Positions 12,697 through 21,360 of a stretch of DNA of 64,000 nt are shown piece by piece (positions within the stretch are counted from its first letter, which is position 1; every line of letters starts with the position of its first letter). The DNA comes from Citrobacter youngae ATCC 29220 (GTDB lineage Bacteria > Pseudomonadota > Gammaproteobacteria > Enterobacterales > Enterobacteriaceae). The stretch lies in contig NZ_GG730300.1 in NCBI RefSeq assembly GCF_000155975.1, forward strand, positions 288,159-352,158, written 5' to 3'. The position numbers and the translations under genes were made by a program. The notes under the pieces were generated by a model that worked only from the letters and a program-made list of their open reading frames with translations, was not told the origin of the DNA and ran no database searches.

Positions 12697-12727
12697 AAAC
12701 CATCCAATTTAGGATGGTTTTTTTTTA
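12697..12727 (+). terminator. Intrinsic terminator after rlmB
   Basis: Perfect 9-bp stem AAACCATCC (12697-12705) with GGATGGTTT (12712-12720), loop 6 nt, then a run of T through 12726. Ends the nsrR-rnr-rlmB unit and isolates the AT-rich promoter region of the yjf operon (12728-12804). Confidence 0.93.
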
Positions 12728-12804
12728 TCTAAAACAGGTATTATAAGCGAGTAAAAATAACATTCATTTTATTTATTCCTAAATAACTAATATATGGAAG
12801 ATAT

Positions 12805-13209
12805 ATGGTGTGGACTCCACAAATGCTCGCTGCTGCGCTGCAGAATATCCATGATTTAAATATTAAAACTCATAACGATGAGCAATCATTAATAGTTAAA
12901 ATGGATGATTATGGCGATCTGCAGCTTAACGTTTTATTTACTTCCCGCCAGATGATAATTGAAACTATTATTTGTCCGGTGAATGATATTCAGCACCAGG
13001 ACGAATTCAATCTCTTTTTGTTACGTCATCAAAAACTGCTGCCGCTGTCCTCTGTGGGAATTTCTCGCGTTCAGCTTGAGGAATATTACGTTGCGTTTGG
13101 CGCGCTGTCGCTTAATTCATCCCTGGATGATGTTGTCCTTGAAATGAAAACGTTAGCCGACAATGCGCTGGATCTGGCTGAAATCACTGAAGAATATACG
13201 CACGAATAA
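12805..13209 (+). CDS. yjfI: YjfI, DUF2170 protein
   Basis: 134 residues, acidic and soluble, starting MVWTPQMLAAALQNIHD. It matches the DUF2170 family that opens the yjf operon in enterics. It resembles a small chaperone-like alpha/beta protein and has no catalytic motif I can identify. It stands 15 bp before the PspA-like yjfJ, so a role as partner of that protein is plausible but unproven. Confidence 0.88.
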   Translation: MVWTPQMLAAALQNIHDLNIKTHNDEQSLIVKMDDYGDLQLNVLFTSRQMIIETIICPVNDIQHQDEFNLFLLRHQKLLPLSSVGISRVQLEEYYVAFGALSLNSSLDDVVLEMKTLADNALDLAEITEEYTHE

Positions 13210-13224
13210 CAAGGAACGCTATTA

Positions 13225-13923
13225 ATGGGAATTTTAAAAAGTTTGTTCACCCTCGGCAAGTCAGTGATTTCGCAAGCGGAAGAATCCATTGAAGAAGCAC
13301 AGGGTGTGCGGATGCTGGAGCAGCATATTCGTGACGCGAAAGGTGAACTGGATAAAGCGGGAAAATCGCGAGTTGATCTGTTGGCGCGCGTGAAGCTCAG
13401 CAACGACAAACTGAAAGATCTGCGCGACCGTAAATCCACGCTGGAAACGCGAGCGATGGAAGCGCTGAGTAAAAACGTTGATCCATCTTTGATAAATGAA
13501 GTTGCGGAAGAGATTGCCCGCCTTGAGAATATGATCGCAGCTGAAGAGCAAGTGCTTACTAACCTTGAGGCGTCGCGCGATGGCGTTGAGAAAGCGGTGA
13601 ACGCAACCTCACAACGGATTGCGCAGTTCGAACAGCAGCTTGAGGTGGTAAAGGCAACAGAAGCGATGCAGCGCGCCCAACAGGCGGTGACGACATCGAC
13701 AGTGGGCGCGTCTTCCAGCGTGTCTACAGCCGCAGAGTCGCTCAAGCGTTTGCAAACGCGGCAGGCAGAGCGTCAGGCTCGTCTGGATGCCGCTGCGCAG
13801 CTGGAAAAGGTGGCCGATGGGCGTGACCTCGACGAGAAGCTGGCCGAAGCTGGCATTGGGGCGACCAATAAAAGTTCGGCTCAGGATGTCCTGGCACGGC
13901 TGCAGCGTCAGCAAGGCGAGTAA
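13225..13923 (+). CDS. yjfJ: YjfJ, PspA/IM30-family protein
   Basis: 232 residues, almost entirely heptad-rich helix (about 25-215), beginning MGILKSLFTLGKSVI with an amphipathic N-terminal helix typical of PspA. PspA/Vipp1/ESCRT-III-like proteins polymerise on stressed membranes. Many Arg/Glu/Gln-rich helices are visible (VRMLEQHIRDAKGELDK). Its stop codon overlaps the ATG of the following channel gene (TAATG), so the two are translationally coupled. Confidence 0.93.
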   Translation: MGILKSLFTLGKSVISQAEESIEEAQGVRMLEQHIRDAKGELDKAGKSRVDLLARVKLSNDKLKDLRDRKSTLETRAMEALSKNVDPSLINEVAEEIARLENMIAAEEQVLTNLEASRDGVEKAVNATSQRIAQFEQQLEVVKATEAMQRAQQAVTTSTVGASSSVSTAAESLKRLQTRQAERQARLDAAAQLEKVADGRDLDEKLAEAGIGATNKSSAQDVLARLQRQQGE

Positions 13924-14990
13924 TGCTGTTTACCTGGGTCATCAAAACGTGCCAACGGCACCTTTCAAGACTGACCTGGCCTGCATTACTAGGGTTGTTC
14001 GCCGGGCAGTATCTGTTTTGTTACCTGGTGCTGAGATTACTTGGTGAGGCGGTGCTGGTTGGTCGTCTGAGCGATTTTATTTATTACTGCTCAGTCGTCG
14101 GCTCTACGTTGGGTTTTGGTGACATGAGTCCGCAAACCGCGGCAGGCCGGATTTTTACGGCGATCTGGCAAATTCCTGTCAGCGTTGGTTTATTTGGCGC
14201 ATTAATGGGAAAGGTTATCGGCCTGGTACAAGGGATGTTAGCGAAAGGAATGATGGGGATGGGAGATTATCGGCATTTGCGTAACCATATGCTGGTGGTC
14301 GGCTGGCGGGGCCACCAGACGGAAAAAATGATATCGCTGCTGCTGTATGACACCCGGCGCGTTTTTGAGCGGGTGCTCCTGTGTGAATCTGATGATATTC
14401 AGCATCCTTTATCAGGAAATAACTGGGTTGATTTCATTCGTATCCGTAATTTTAATGACCCGCAAGAGCATGCTCGCATGGGGTTATGCAATTGCCAGAG
14501 TGCGATCATATTTGCTCGTACAGACGAACTTACGTTTACCATCGCGCTTTCACTGGTAGATTCGATTCCTGAACAATGCCATGTTGTTGCTTATATGGAA
14601 GATGAGCGTTACGCAGAATTGCTGGAAGTTCATTGTCCGCGCATTGAAATTGTGCGCAATCTCTCCGCTGAGCAGCTTTCTCGCTCCATTCAGGACCCTG
14701 GGTCTTCGCAGTCGGTCGCATCCATCATGAATCCCATGCTGGGTGATACGGGGTTTGCCGTGCCAATACCTGAAGAGGTGGTTTCAATTCGTTATGGCGA
14801 CCTCATGTGCTATATGAAGCTTCGTCACGATGCCACGGTTTTGGGGATCAGCAGCTGTAAAAATGGTCGGGGGATGGAATTAAATCCGGTCATTTCGACA
14901 GAGGTAAAAGGAGGTATGTGGCTGCATCTGATAGGTAATAGCCGCATTCTGGCGAAAGAGATTGCATGGCTGGAGATAGAGGGAAAATGA
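13923..14990 (+). CDS. K+-channel-like protein with RCK-type cytosolic domain
   Basis: 355 residues. Two transmembrane helices (about 19-40 and 76-104) flank a pore loop with selectivity-filter sequence TLGFGD at 62-67, a variant of the potassium TVGYGD. From about residue 120 a Rossmann-like domain begins (HMLVVGWRGHQTEKM), resembling the TrkA-N/RCK domains that gate channels by nucleotide or ion. It overlaps yjfJ by one base and yjfK by four. As I remember it, E. coli K-12 lacks this gene at this position. Likely couples membrane-stress proteins to ion flux; that is inference. Confidence 0.85.
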   Translation: MLFTWVIKTCQRHLSRLTWPALLGLFAGQYLFCYLVLRLLGEAVLVGRLSDFIYYCSVVGSTLGFGDMSPQTAAGRIFTAIWQIPVSVGLFGALMGKVIGLVQGMLAKGMMGMGDYRHLRNHMLVVGWRGHQTEKMISLLLYDTRRVFERVLLCESDDIQHPLSGNNWVDFIRIRNFNDPQEHARMGLCNCQSAIIFARTDELTFTIALSLVDSIPEQCHVVAYMEDERYAELLEVHCPRIEIVRNLSAEQLSRSIQDPGSSQSVASIMNPMLGDTGFAVPIPEEVVSIRYGDLMCYMKLRHDATVLGISSCKNGRGMELNPVISTEVKGGMWLHLIGNSRILAKEIAWLEIEGK

Positions 14991-15649
14991 TGACGAGTTT
15001 TTTCCAGCGTTTATTTGGTAAAGCTGCTGCCGATGCGCCAGTACGCGGGCCGTTGGGGTTACATCTGAATGCAGGGTTTACGCTCAATACGCTGGCGTTT
15101 CGCCTGCTGGAAGAGTCTTTGCTGATCGAATTACCCGGTGAGGAGTACACCGTCGCCGCGATTAGCCATATTGATTTGGGGGGAGGAAGCCAGATCTTCC
15201 GCTACTACACGTCCGGAGATGAGTTTCTGCAAATCAATACTACGGGCGGCTCAGATATTGATGATATCGACGATATCAAATTTTTTGTTTATGAAGAAAG
15301 TTACGGGATTTCACAGAAAAAACACTGGCAGTCTGCCATTAGCCCGTCCGCAATAGGTACGCCGACGTTGAACTGGCAGGAAGTATGCTGGCAGCGCTTT
15401 TTTAACGATGAAGAGCCGGGGAATATTGAGCCGGTTTATATGCTGGAAAAAGTGGAAAATCATCAGCATGCCACATGGGATGTACATAATTTTACGATGG
15501 GCTACCAGCGGCAGGTTACAGATGATACCTGGGAATACCTGTTGTTAAACGGTGAAGAGTCGTTCAATGAGCAGGGAGAGCCTGAGTGGGTATTTTCGCG
15601 GGCGCTGGGTGTAGATATTCCATTAACATCGCTTGATATTATTGGTTAA
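14987..15649 (+). CDS. yjfK: YjfK, DUF2491 protein
   Basis: 220 residues from the first of two adjacent ATGs (MMTSFFQRLFG), which overlaps the channel stop. A soluble beta-rich protein with an N-terminal amphipathic stretch and conserved blocks RGPLGLHLNAGF, HIDLGGGSQIFRYYTSGDEFLQ and TMGYQRQV. DUF2491 members travel with PspA-like, DUF350 and glutathionylspermidine-synthase-like genes. No enzyme motif is visible. Using the second ATG would shorten it by one residue. Confidence 0.9.
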   Translation: MMTSFFQRLFGKAAADAPVRGPLGLHLNAGFTLNTLAFRLLEESLLIELPGEEYTVAAISHIDLGGGSQIFRYYTSGDEFLQINTTGGSDIDDIDDIKFFVYEESYGISQKKHWQSAISPSAIGTPTLNWQEVCWQRFFNDEEPGNIEPVYMLEKVENHQHATWDVHNFTMGYQRQVTDDTWEYLLLNGEESFNEQGEPEWVFSRALGVDIPLTSLDIIG

Positions 15650-15666
15650 TTTTAGGGAAGGTTACA

Positions 15667-16065
15667 ATGCATATACTGGATTCATTACTGGCTTTTTGCG
15701 CCTATTTTTTTATTGGCGCAGCCATGGTGATAATTTTTCTGATCATCTATTCGAAGATTACGCCGCACAATGAATGGCAGCTGATTAAAAATAATAATAC
15801 GGCAGCATCGCTGGCCTTTAGCGGTACATTGCTGGGCTACGTTATTCCGTTATCCAGCGCGGCAATAAATGCTGTTAGCATCCCGGATTATTTTTGTTGG
15901 GGAGCAATTGCGCTGGTAATTCAACTCATTATCTACGGCGGCGTGCGTTTATACATGCCGGCGCTGAGTGAGAAAATTATTAATCACAATACCGCAGCGG
16001 GAATGTTTATGGGGACCGCTGCCCTGGCGGGTGGCATTTTTAACGCCGCCTGCATGACATGGTAA
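15667..16065 (+). CDS. yjfL: YjfL, DUF350 membrane protein
   Basis: 132 residues with four predicted transmembrane helices (about 5-28, 45-65, 75-98, 110-131), the DUF350 topology. No catalytic residues are evident. It lies 17 bp after yjfK and 9 bp before yjfM in one operon. The family is taken to be a small integral membrane partner of PspA/ATP-grasp systems. Confidence 0.9.
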   Translation: MHILDSLLAFCAYFFIGAAMVIIFLIIYSKITPHNEWQLIKNNNTAASLAFSGTLLGYVIPLSSAAINAVSIPDYFCWGAIALVIQLIIYGGVRLYMPALSEKIINHNTAAGMFMGTAALAGGIFNAACMTW

Positions 16066-16074
16066 TGGACGATC

Positions 16075-16716
16075 ATGGCAAGAACACGTAAATCCGGAAA
16101 CAAAAACAGGGCGTCAGGGCATTCCGCCATCACGCGAATCGGACGCCCGGTCGATCCTTTTGCAAAAAAACGCAGCCGCTACAGCGGAAAATATCTGACG
16201 CTGGCTATTATGGGCGGAGCGGCATTTTTTATCATTAAAGGATGCGCAGACGACGGCAATACCGATAACGACGGTGACGGTACCTTCTACTCCACGGTGA
16301 ACGAATGCATAGACGATGGCAATAGCGCCACCGTTTGTGCCGATGGCTGGAACAATGCGAAATCAGAGTTTTACGCTGATCTGCCAAAGCAAATGAGCCA
16401 GGAGAGTTGCCAGACGCAGTTTGGCGACTGCTATCTCGACAGCACCGATCAAAGCTGGGTGCCGGTATTCACCGGTTTTTTACTCAGCCGCATTATTCGT
16501 AAGGATCGCGACGAGCAGTATGTCTACAGCAGCGGCGGTTCTTCTTATGCTTCACGCCCGGTCTGGCGTACGCCTTCCGGAGATTACAGTTGGCGTTCCG
16601 GTAGCGGCAAGAGCGATACCGCAACCAGCCATAGCTATACGACGAAGAAAGTCTCGACGGTTTCACGCGGCGGCTACGGACGTTCGTCCAGCGCACGCGG
16701 GCACTGGGGAGGTTAA
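16075..16716 (+). CDS. yjfM: YjfM, DUF1190 lipoprotein-like/membrane-anchored protein
   Basis: 213 residues. A basic N-terminus (about 1-38, MARTRKSGNKNRASGH) precedes one hydrophobic helix (about 41-55, YLTLAIMGGAAFFII) and then an acidic Asp/Gly/Asn segment and a cysteine-containing exported domain (ECIDDGNSATVCADGW). The last 70 residues are Ser/Gly/Arg/Tyr-rich low complexity ending ARGHWGG. yjfC starts two bases after the stop. The disordered tail is a possible substrate of the downstream ATP-grasp ligase (inference). Confidence 0.88.
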   Translation: MARTRKSGNKNRASGHSAITRIGRPVDPFAKKRSRYSGKYLTLAIMGGAAFFIIKGCADDGNTDNDGDGTFYSTVNECIDDGNSATVCADGWNNAKSEFYADLPKQMSQESCQTQFGDCYLDSTDQSWVPVFTGFLLSRIIRKDRDEQYVYSSGGSSYASRPVWRTPSGDYSWRSGSGKSDTATSHSYTTKKVSTVSRGGYGRSSSARGHWGG

Positions 16717-16718
16717 CG

Positions 16719-17885
16719 ATGCTGCGACATGATGTCCCTGTGCGCCCCGATCTGGACAGGATCGCCTACGATCATGGTTTCGATTTTCATATTATCGATG
16801 ACGAAATCTATTGGGATGAGAGTCGGGCATACCGCTTTACGCTCAGGCAAGTGGAAGAGCAGATCGAAAAGCCTACCGCAGAACTGCACCAGATGTGTCT
16901 GGATGTCGTCGAGCGGGCGGTTAAAGACGAACAGATTATGCAGCAGCTGGCGATCCCGCCCCTGTACTGGGATGTGATTGCCGAAAGCTGGCGCGATCGC
17001 GATCCTTCGCTGTATGGCCGCATGGATTTTGTCTGGTGCGGGAATAACGCCCCGGTCAAGCTGCTGGAGTACAACGCCGATACGCCAACGTCGCTCTACG
17101 AGTCCGCGTATTTCCAGTGGTTATGGCTGGAAGATGCGCGCCGTAGCGGGGCGATCCCACGCGATGCCGACCAGTACAACGCTATTCAGGAGCGGCTGAT
17201 CTCCCGTTTTGCCGAGCTTTATAGTCCCGAGCCCTTCTATTTCTGCTGTTGCGAAGATACCGATGAAGATCGGAGCACGGTACTGTATTTACAGGATTGC
17301 GCGCAGCAGGCTGGACAAGAGTCGCGGTTTATTTATGTCGAAGAACTGGGGCTTGGCGTCGGCGGCGTGCTCACGGATCTGGACGATAACGTCATTCGTC
17401 GCGCCTTTAAGCTCTATCCCCTGGAGTGGATGATGCGTGATGAAAATGGTCCCTTACTGCGCCATCGCCGTGAACAGTGGGTTGAGCCGTTGTGGAAGAG
17501 TGTGCTCAGTAATAAAGGGCTGATGCCTTTACTGTGGCGATTTTTTCCCAACCATCCTAATCTGCTTCCCGCCTGGTTTGACGGTGAAACGCCACAAATT
17601 GCGGCTGGTGAAAGCTATGTACGCAAACCGATATTTTCTCGGGAGGGGGGAAACGTCACTATCTTTAATGGTCAGCAGCAGGTCGTTGAACATGCGGAGG
17701 GGGACTACGCCGAAGAACCGATGATCTATCAGGCATTTCAGCCGTTACCGCACTTCGGCGACAGCTACACGCTGATCGGCAGTTGGATCGTGGATGATGA
17801 AGCCTGTGGTATGGGGATCCGCGAGGATAATACCTTGATCACTAAAGATACTTCTCGTTTCATTCCTCACTATATTGCGGGCTAA
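16719..17885 (+). CDS. yjfC: YjfC, glutathionylspermidine-synthase-like ATP-grasp ligase
   Basis: 388 residues. Belongs to the C-terminal synthetase fold of glutathionylspermidine synthase, an ATP-grasp amide ligase. Visible blocks include GRMDFVWCG and KLLEYNADTPTSLYES (substrate region, about 100-128), YVRKPIFSREGGNV near 304 (ATP-binding Lys and glycine loop) and GSWIVDDEACGMGIREDN near 355. The amidase half of GspS is absent. As last gene of the yjfI-yjfC operon it probably joins an amine or amino acid to an acceptor, but the substrate is unknown. Confidence 0.93.
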   Translation: MLRHDVPVRPDLDRIAYDHGFDFHIIDDEIYWDESRAYRFTLRQVEEQIEKPTAELHQMCLDVVERAVKDEQIMQQLAIPPLYWDVIAESWRDRDPSLYGRMDFVWCGNNAPVKLLEYNADTPTSLYESAYFQWLWLEDARRSGAIPRDADQYNAIQERLISRFAELYSPEPFYFCCCEDTDEDRSTVLYLQDCAQQAGQESRFIYVEELGLGVGGVLTDLDDNVIRRAFKLYPLEWMMRDENGPLLRHRREQWVEPLWKSVLSNKGLMPLLWRFFPNHPNLLPAWFDGETPQIAAGESYVRKPIFSREGGNVTIFNGQQQVVEHAEGDYAEEPMIYQAFQPLPHFGDSYTLIGSWIVDDEACGMGIREDNTLITKDTSRFIPHYIAG

Positions 17886-17969
17886 CCGCACTTTTGTGAT
17901 CTCCCTCCGTCGCGAATAATGGGGTTCTGGCCATACTTAAGGCGACGGCCATTGACGGAGGGAGACACA

Positions 17970-19592
17970 ATGCACTGGCAAACGCATACCGTTTTTAACC
18001 AACCTGTACCGCTCAATAACAGCAACTTATACCTGTCCGATGGCGCGCTGTGCGAAGCGGTTATCCGTGAAGGCGCGGGCTGGGACAGCGATCTGCTGGC
18101 GAGTATCGGCCAGCAGCTAGGGACCGCGGAGTCGCTCGAACTGGGTCGCCTGGCTAATGCTTTTCCACCCGAACTTTTACGTTACGACGCGCAGGGGCAG
18201 CGGCTGGACGATGCGCGTTTCCATCCTGCCTGGCATTTGCTGATGCAGGGACTGTGCGCCAACCGGGTACACAATCTTGCCTGGGAAGACGACGCGCGGC
18301 AGGGAACGTTTGTTGCCCGCGCGGCGCGTTTCATGCTGCATGCGCAGGTGGAGGCAGGCACCTTGTGCCCGGTGACTATGACCTTTGCCGCCACGCCGCT
18401 GTTATTTCAGATGTTACCCGCCCCCTTTCACGATTGGCTTACGCCGCTGCTAAGCGACCGTTATGACTCGCACTTACTACCCGGAGGGCAAAAGCGTGGG
18501 CTGCTGATCGGCATGGGAATGACCGAAAAGCAGGGGGGATCGGATGTGCTGAGCAATACCACGCAGGCAGAGCGTCTTGCAGATGGCTCGTACCGGCTGG
18601 TGGGACATAAATGGTTTTTCTCCGTGCCGCAAAGCGATGCCCATTTGGTGCTGGCCCAGGCAAAGGGCGGATTATCCTGCTTTTTTGTACCGCGATTTTT
18701 ACCCGATGGTGGACGTAACGCCATCCGTCTTGAACGCCTGAAAGATAAGTTAGGCAACCGCTCCAATGCCAGCTGCGAGGTTGAGTTCCAGGATGCCATT
18801 GGCTGGCTGCTGGGCGAAGAAGGAGAAGGTATACGCCATATACTGAAAATGGGTGGTATGACGCGTTTTGACTGTGCGCTCGGCAGCCATGGCATGATGC
18901 GGCGCGCCTTTTCCGTGGCGATTTATCATGCGCATCAGCGACAGGTATTTGGCAAACCATTGATTGAACAGCCGATGATGCGCCAGGTCTTAAGCCGCAT
19001 GGCACTCCAGCTGGAAGGGCAGACCGCGTTACTGTTTCGACTGGCACGGGCCTGGGATCGCCGCGAAAATGCCAAAGAAGCGCTGTGGGCCCGATTGTTC
19101 ACTCCGGCGGCGAAATTTTCTATCTGCAAAAGCGGGATGCCGTTTGTTGCTGAGGCGATGGAGGTATTGGGTGGGATTGGCTACTGCGAGGAGAGTGAGC
19201 TGCCGCGTCTGTATCGTGAAATGCCGGTAAACAGCATCTGGGAAGGTTCCGGCAATATTATGTGCCTTGATGTATTGCGGGTTCTGACAAAACAACCCGG
19301 TATCTACGATATGCTCAGCGAAGCCTTTGCCGAGGTCAAAGGACAGGATCGTCATTACGATCGGCTGGTTCGTCAGTTGCAGCAGCACCTGCGTAAACCC
19401 AGTGAAGAATTGGGCCGGGAGATTACGCAGCAGCTTTTCCTGCTCGGCTGCGGGGCGCAAATGTTGCGCTATGCTTCTCCGCCAGTGGCGCAGGCCTGGT
19501 GTCAGATGATGTTGGATACGCGTGGCGGGCGACGAATATCTGAACAGGTGCAGAACGATCTGCTACTGCGGGCAACGGGGGGATTACGGTAA
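17970..19592 (+). CDS. aidB: AidB, adaptive-response acyl-CoA-dehydrogenase-like flavoprotein
   Basis: 540 residues from MHWQTHTVFNQPVPL at 17970, preceded by GGAGGGAG. FAD-binding protein of the acyl-CoA dehydrogenase superfamily, induced by Ada during alkylation stress and able to bind DNA through its C-terminal domain. Blocks GMGMTEKQGGSDVLSNTT (about 186), GHKWFFS (about 217), MPFVAEAMEVLGGIGYCE (about 390) and YREMPVNSIWEGSGNI (about 417) are the family signatures. The 84-bp upstream gap should hold the Ada-dependent promoter; I did not resolve the Ada site. Confidence 0.96.
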   Translation: MHWQTHTVFNQPVPLNNSNLYLSDGALCEAVIREGAGWDSDLLASIGQQLGTAESLELGRLANAFPPELLRYDAQGQRLDDARFHPAWHLLMQGLCANRVHNLAWEDDARQGTFVARAARFMLHAQVEAGTLCPVTMTFAATPLLFQMLPAPFHDWLTPLLSDRYDSHLLPGGQKRGLLIGMGMTEKQGGSDVLSNTTQAERLADGSYRLVGHKWFFSVPQSDAHLVLAQAKGGLSCFFVPRFLPDGGRNAIRLERLKDKLGNRSNASCEVEFQDAIGWLLGEEGEGIRHILKMGGMTRFDCALGSHGMMRRAFSVAIYHAHQRQVFGKPLIEQPMMRQVLSRMALQLEGQTALLFRLARAWDRRENAKEALWARLFTPAAKFSICKSGMPFVAEAMEVLGGIGYCEESELPRLYREMPVNSIWEGSGNIMCLDVLRVLTKQPGIYDMLSEAFAEVKGQDRHYDRLVRQLQQHLRKPSEELGREITQQLFLLGCGAQMLRYASPPVAQAWCQMMLDTRGGRRISEQVQNDLLLRATGGLR

Positions 19593-19598
19593 TATTTT

Positions 19599-19672
19599 GC
19601 CTGATGGCGGCGCTGACGCGTCTTATCTTGCCTACGTTAATGCAGGCCGAACAAGTTCACGCCATCCGGCAA
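19599..19672. repeat. REP/BIME-like palindromic element
   Basis: Two REP-like arms, gcctgatggcggcgctgacg and gccatccggcaatctgttag, in the gap between the convergent aidB and yjfN genes. Degenerate compared with the clean BIMEs at 28143 and 59347. Confidence 0.6.
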
Positions 19673-19676
19673 TCTG

Positions 19677-19952
19677 TTAGGCATAGAGTATGGCCTGGAC
19701 GCGCCAGTTATCAGGTTGCTGATCTTCGTACATTTGAATGATCCGATACCATGAGGCGCCTTGTTCATCCGCTTTTAACGCGACCACACGTTCTACATCC
19801 TGCGGATTTCCCGCAATGTTACTGACGGATATCAGCCCTATTTCGTTCAGGCCGGTAACACAGTCAGCGCTGGCGAACTCGGCAGGCTGCGCCGTAGTAC
19901 CTACCAGTCCGGTAGAAAGCAGCAGTGAGGATAAGGCTAGTGATTGTTTCAT
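19677..19952 (-). CDS. yjfN: YjfN, periplasmic DUF1471 protein
   Basis: 91 residues starting MKQSLALSSLL at 19952; an in-frame ATG four codons upstream is possible. Cleavable signal peptide about 1-21, then a DUF1471 (YhcN-type) fold with the family end QDVERVVALKADEQGASWYRI...WRVQAILYA. YjfN is reported to activate the DegP protease in E. coli. Transcribed convergently to aidB. Confidence 0.92.
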   Translation of the reverse strand: MKQSLALSSLLLSTGLVGTTAQPAEFASADCVTGLNEIGLISVSNIAGNPQDVERVVALKADEQGASWYRIIQMYEDQQPDNWRVQAILYA

Positions 19953-20099
19953 CGTCAGCTCCATTATTCGTACCCCTACACGCGGCAGGGCATTCCATCG
20001 CGATAATAAACCTCAAGCTTCCTGCTGTTGGTTTATTGTGCACAGGTAAACGCATAGGGGCGCAAAGCAATGTAAAGCTGACTAAATTTCAAACCAATG

Positions 20100-20429
20100 T
20101 TATTTACGATACAAAATAGCCTGTGAATACCATTGGCCTGTTACGATGGTTTCATCAACTAATAAAACCACGTAGTAATCAGCTTTAGCCGCGACGGCTT
20201 TGGCGCGGATCTCTGCCAGCGCATCGTCCGGAGAGCCTCTTACCAGCGCGCTGACCGTCCCTATTCGCTGTAACCCATTACTCTGGTCACGGCGGATCTC
20301 CTGCGGGTGGTCGGCCACGGGCGGTGCGGGTTGCGGCGTTCCCTGTAGCACGCTACAGGCGCTTAAAAATAAAACCAGCAGCAAAGAGGCAAACCGACGC
20401 ATAACTCTATCTCGTTTCCTGATAGCCAT
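20100..20429 (-). CDS. bsmA: BsmA (YjfO), DUF1471 lipoprotein
   Basis: 109 residues from MAIRKRDRVMRRF at 20429; the internal ATG at 20402 (MRRFASLLL) is an alternative. A lipobox, LFLSAC, marks an acylated cysteine around residue 27. After a Pro-rich linker comes the DUF1471 domain ending VTGQWYSQAILYRK. In E. coli it affects biofilm maturation and peroxide/acid stress tolerance. Same strand as yjfN, with a 147-bp gap. Confidence 0.88.
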   Translation of the reverse strand: MAIRKRDRVMRRFASLLLVLFLSACSVLQGTPQPAPPVADHPQEIRRDQSNGLQRIGTVSALVRGSPDDALAEIRAKAVAAKADYYVVLLVDETIVTGQWYSQAILYRK

Positions 20430-20610
20430 AGTGTAGTGCCTTATCAATTTCCCTTTAGGGGAATGTTCCCGAATTGTTATCTCTCACGCGATTTTCGAAT
20501 GAAAATGTTGCGAAAGCGTAACCCAGTTCTCAACATTATGAATCATTGTCGAACACATTCGCTTGCGTTAAGTATTGCCGCATGGCATACCAGAAAGAAA
20601 GAGGCGACAA

Positions 20611-21360
20611 ATGATCGAAATTGAAACACGACAGTTGGCGGGTATCTCTGTCCTGCACGCCGTTCCGGTTGGTAAACGCGAATGTCCACTCCCTTGCATT
20701 ATCTTTTATCACGGATTTACCTCTTCCAGCCTGGTCTACAGCTATTTTGCCGTTGCGCTGGCCCAGGCCGGATTCCGGGTCGTGATGCCAGATGCGCCAG
20801 ACCATGGCGCCCGCTTCTCTGGGGATACCCAGGGGAGAATGTACCGCTTCTGGCCTATATTGCAGCAAAATATGCAGGAATTTACGACGTTACGTGCGGC
20901 GCTGGCGGCAGAAAATTGGCTATCAGATGAACGGCTTGCCGTCGGCGGGGCATCAATGGGGGGGATGACGGCCCTGGGCATTATGGCTCGTCACCCCGAG
21001 GTTAAATGTGTAGCCAGCCTGATGGGTTCGGGCTACTTTACCCGGCTTGCACATACGCTTTTTCCGCCTTTATTGGTCCAGACGCCAGAGCAGCAGGCAC
21101 AATTCGATGCCATTATCGCGCCGCTGGCCGCATGGGATGTTACGCACCAGTTGCCACGCCTGGCCGACAGGCCGTTGCTGCTATGGCATGGACAGGATGA
21201 CGATGTGGTGCCAGCCGTGGAAACCTTCCGTTTACAGCAGGTGCTGATCCAGGCAGGTCTGGACAACAATCTGACCTGCCTGTGGGAAGCTGGGGTACGA
21301 CATCGCATTACGCCAGAAGCGCTGGCGGCGACGGTGACGTTTTTCCGCCAGCACCTTTAA
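20611..21360 (+). CDS. yjfP: YjfP, alpha/beta-hydrolase esterase
   Basis: 249 residues from [15 protein letters not shown] at 20611, behind GAGGCGACAA. Alpha/beta hydrolase: oxyanion region YHGFTSS (about 32), nucleophile elbow GGASMGGM (about 112), acid [12 protein letters not shown] (about 192) and catalytic His in GVRHRIT (about 231). E. coli YjfP is a carboxylesterase of unknown physiological substrate. Its TAA overlaps the convergent ulaR stop by 4 bp. Confidence 0.93.
   Translation: MIEIETRQLAGISVLHAVPVGKRECPLPCIIFYHGFTSSSLVYSYFAVALAQAGFRVVMPDAPDHGARFSGDTQGRMYRFWPILQQNMQEFTTLRAALAAENWLSDERLAVGGASMGGMTALGIMARHPEVKCVASLMGSGYFTRLAHTLFPPLLVQTPEQQAQFDAIIAPLAAWDVTHQLPRLADRPLLLWHGQDDDVVPAVETFRLQQVLIQAGLDNNLTCLWEAGVRHRITPEALAATVTFFRQHL

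Noticed and set aside
16421-16732. 103-codon plus-strand frame overlapping the yjfM end and yjfC start
   Set aside because: Arg/Ala-rich alternate frame of yjfM with no family match.
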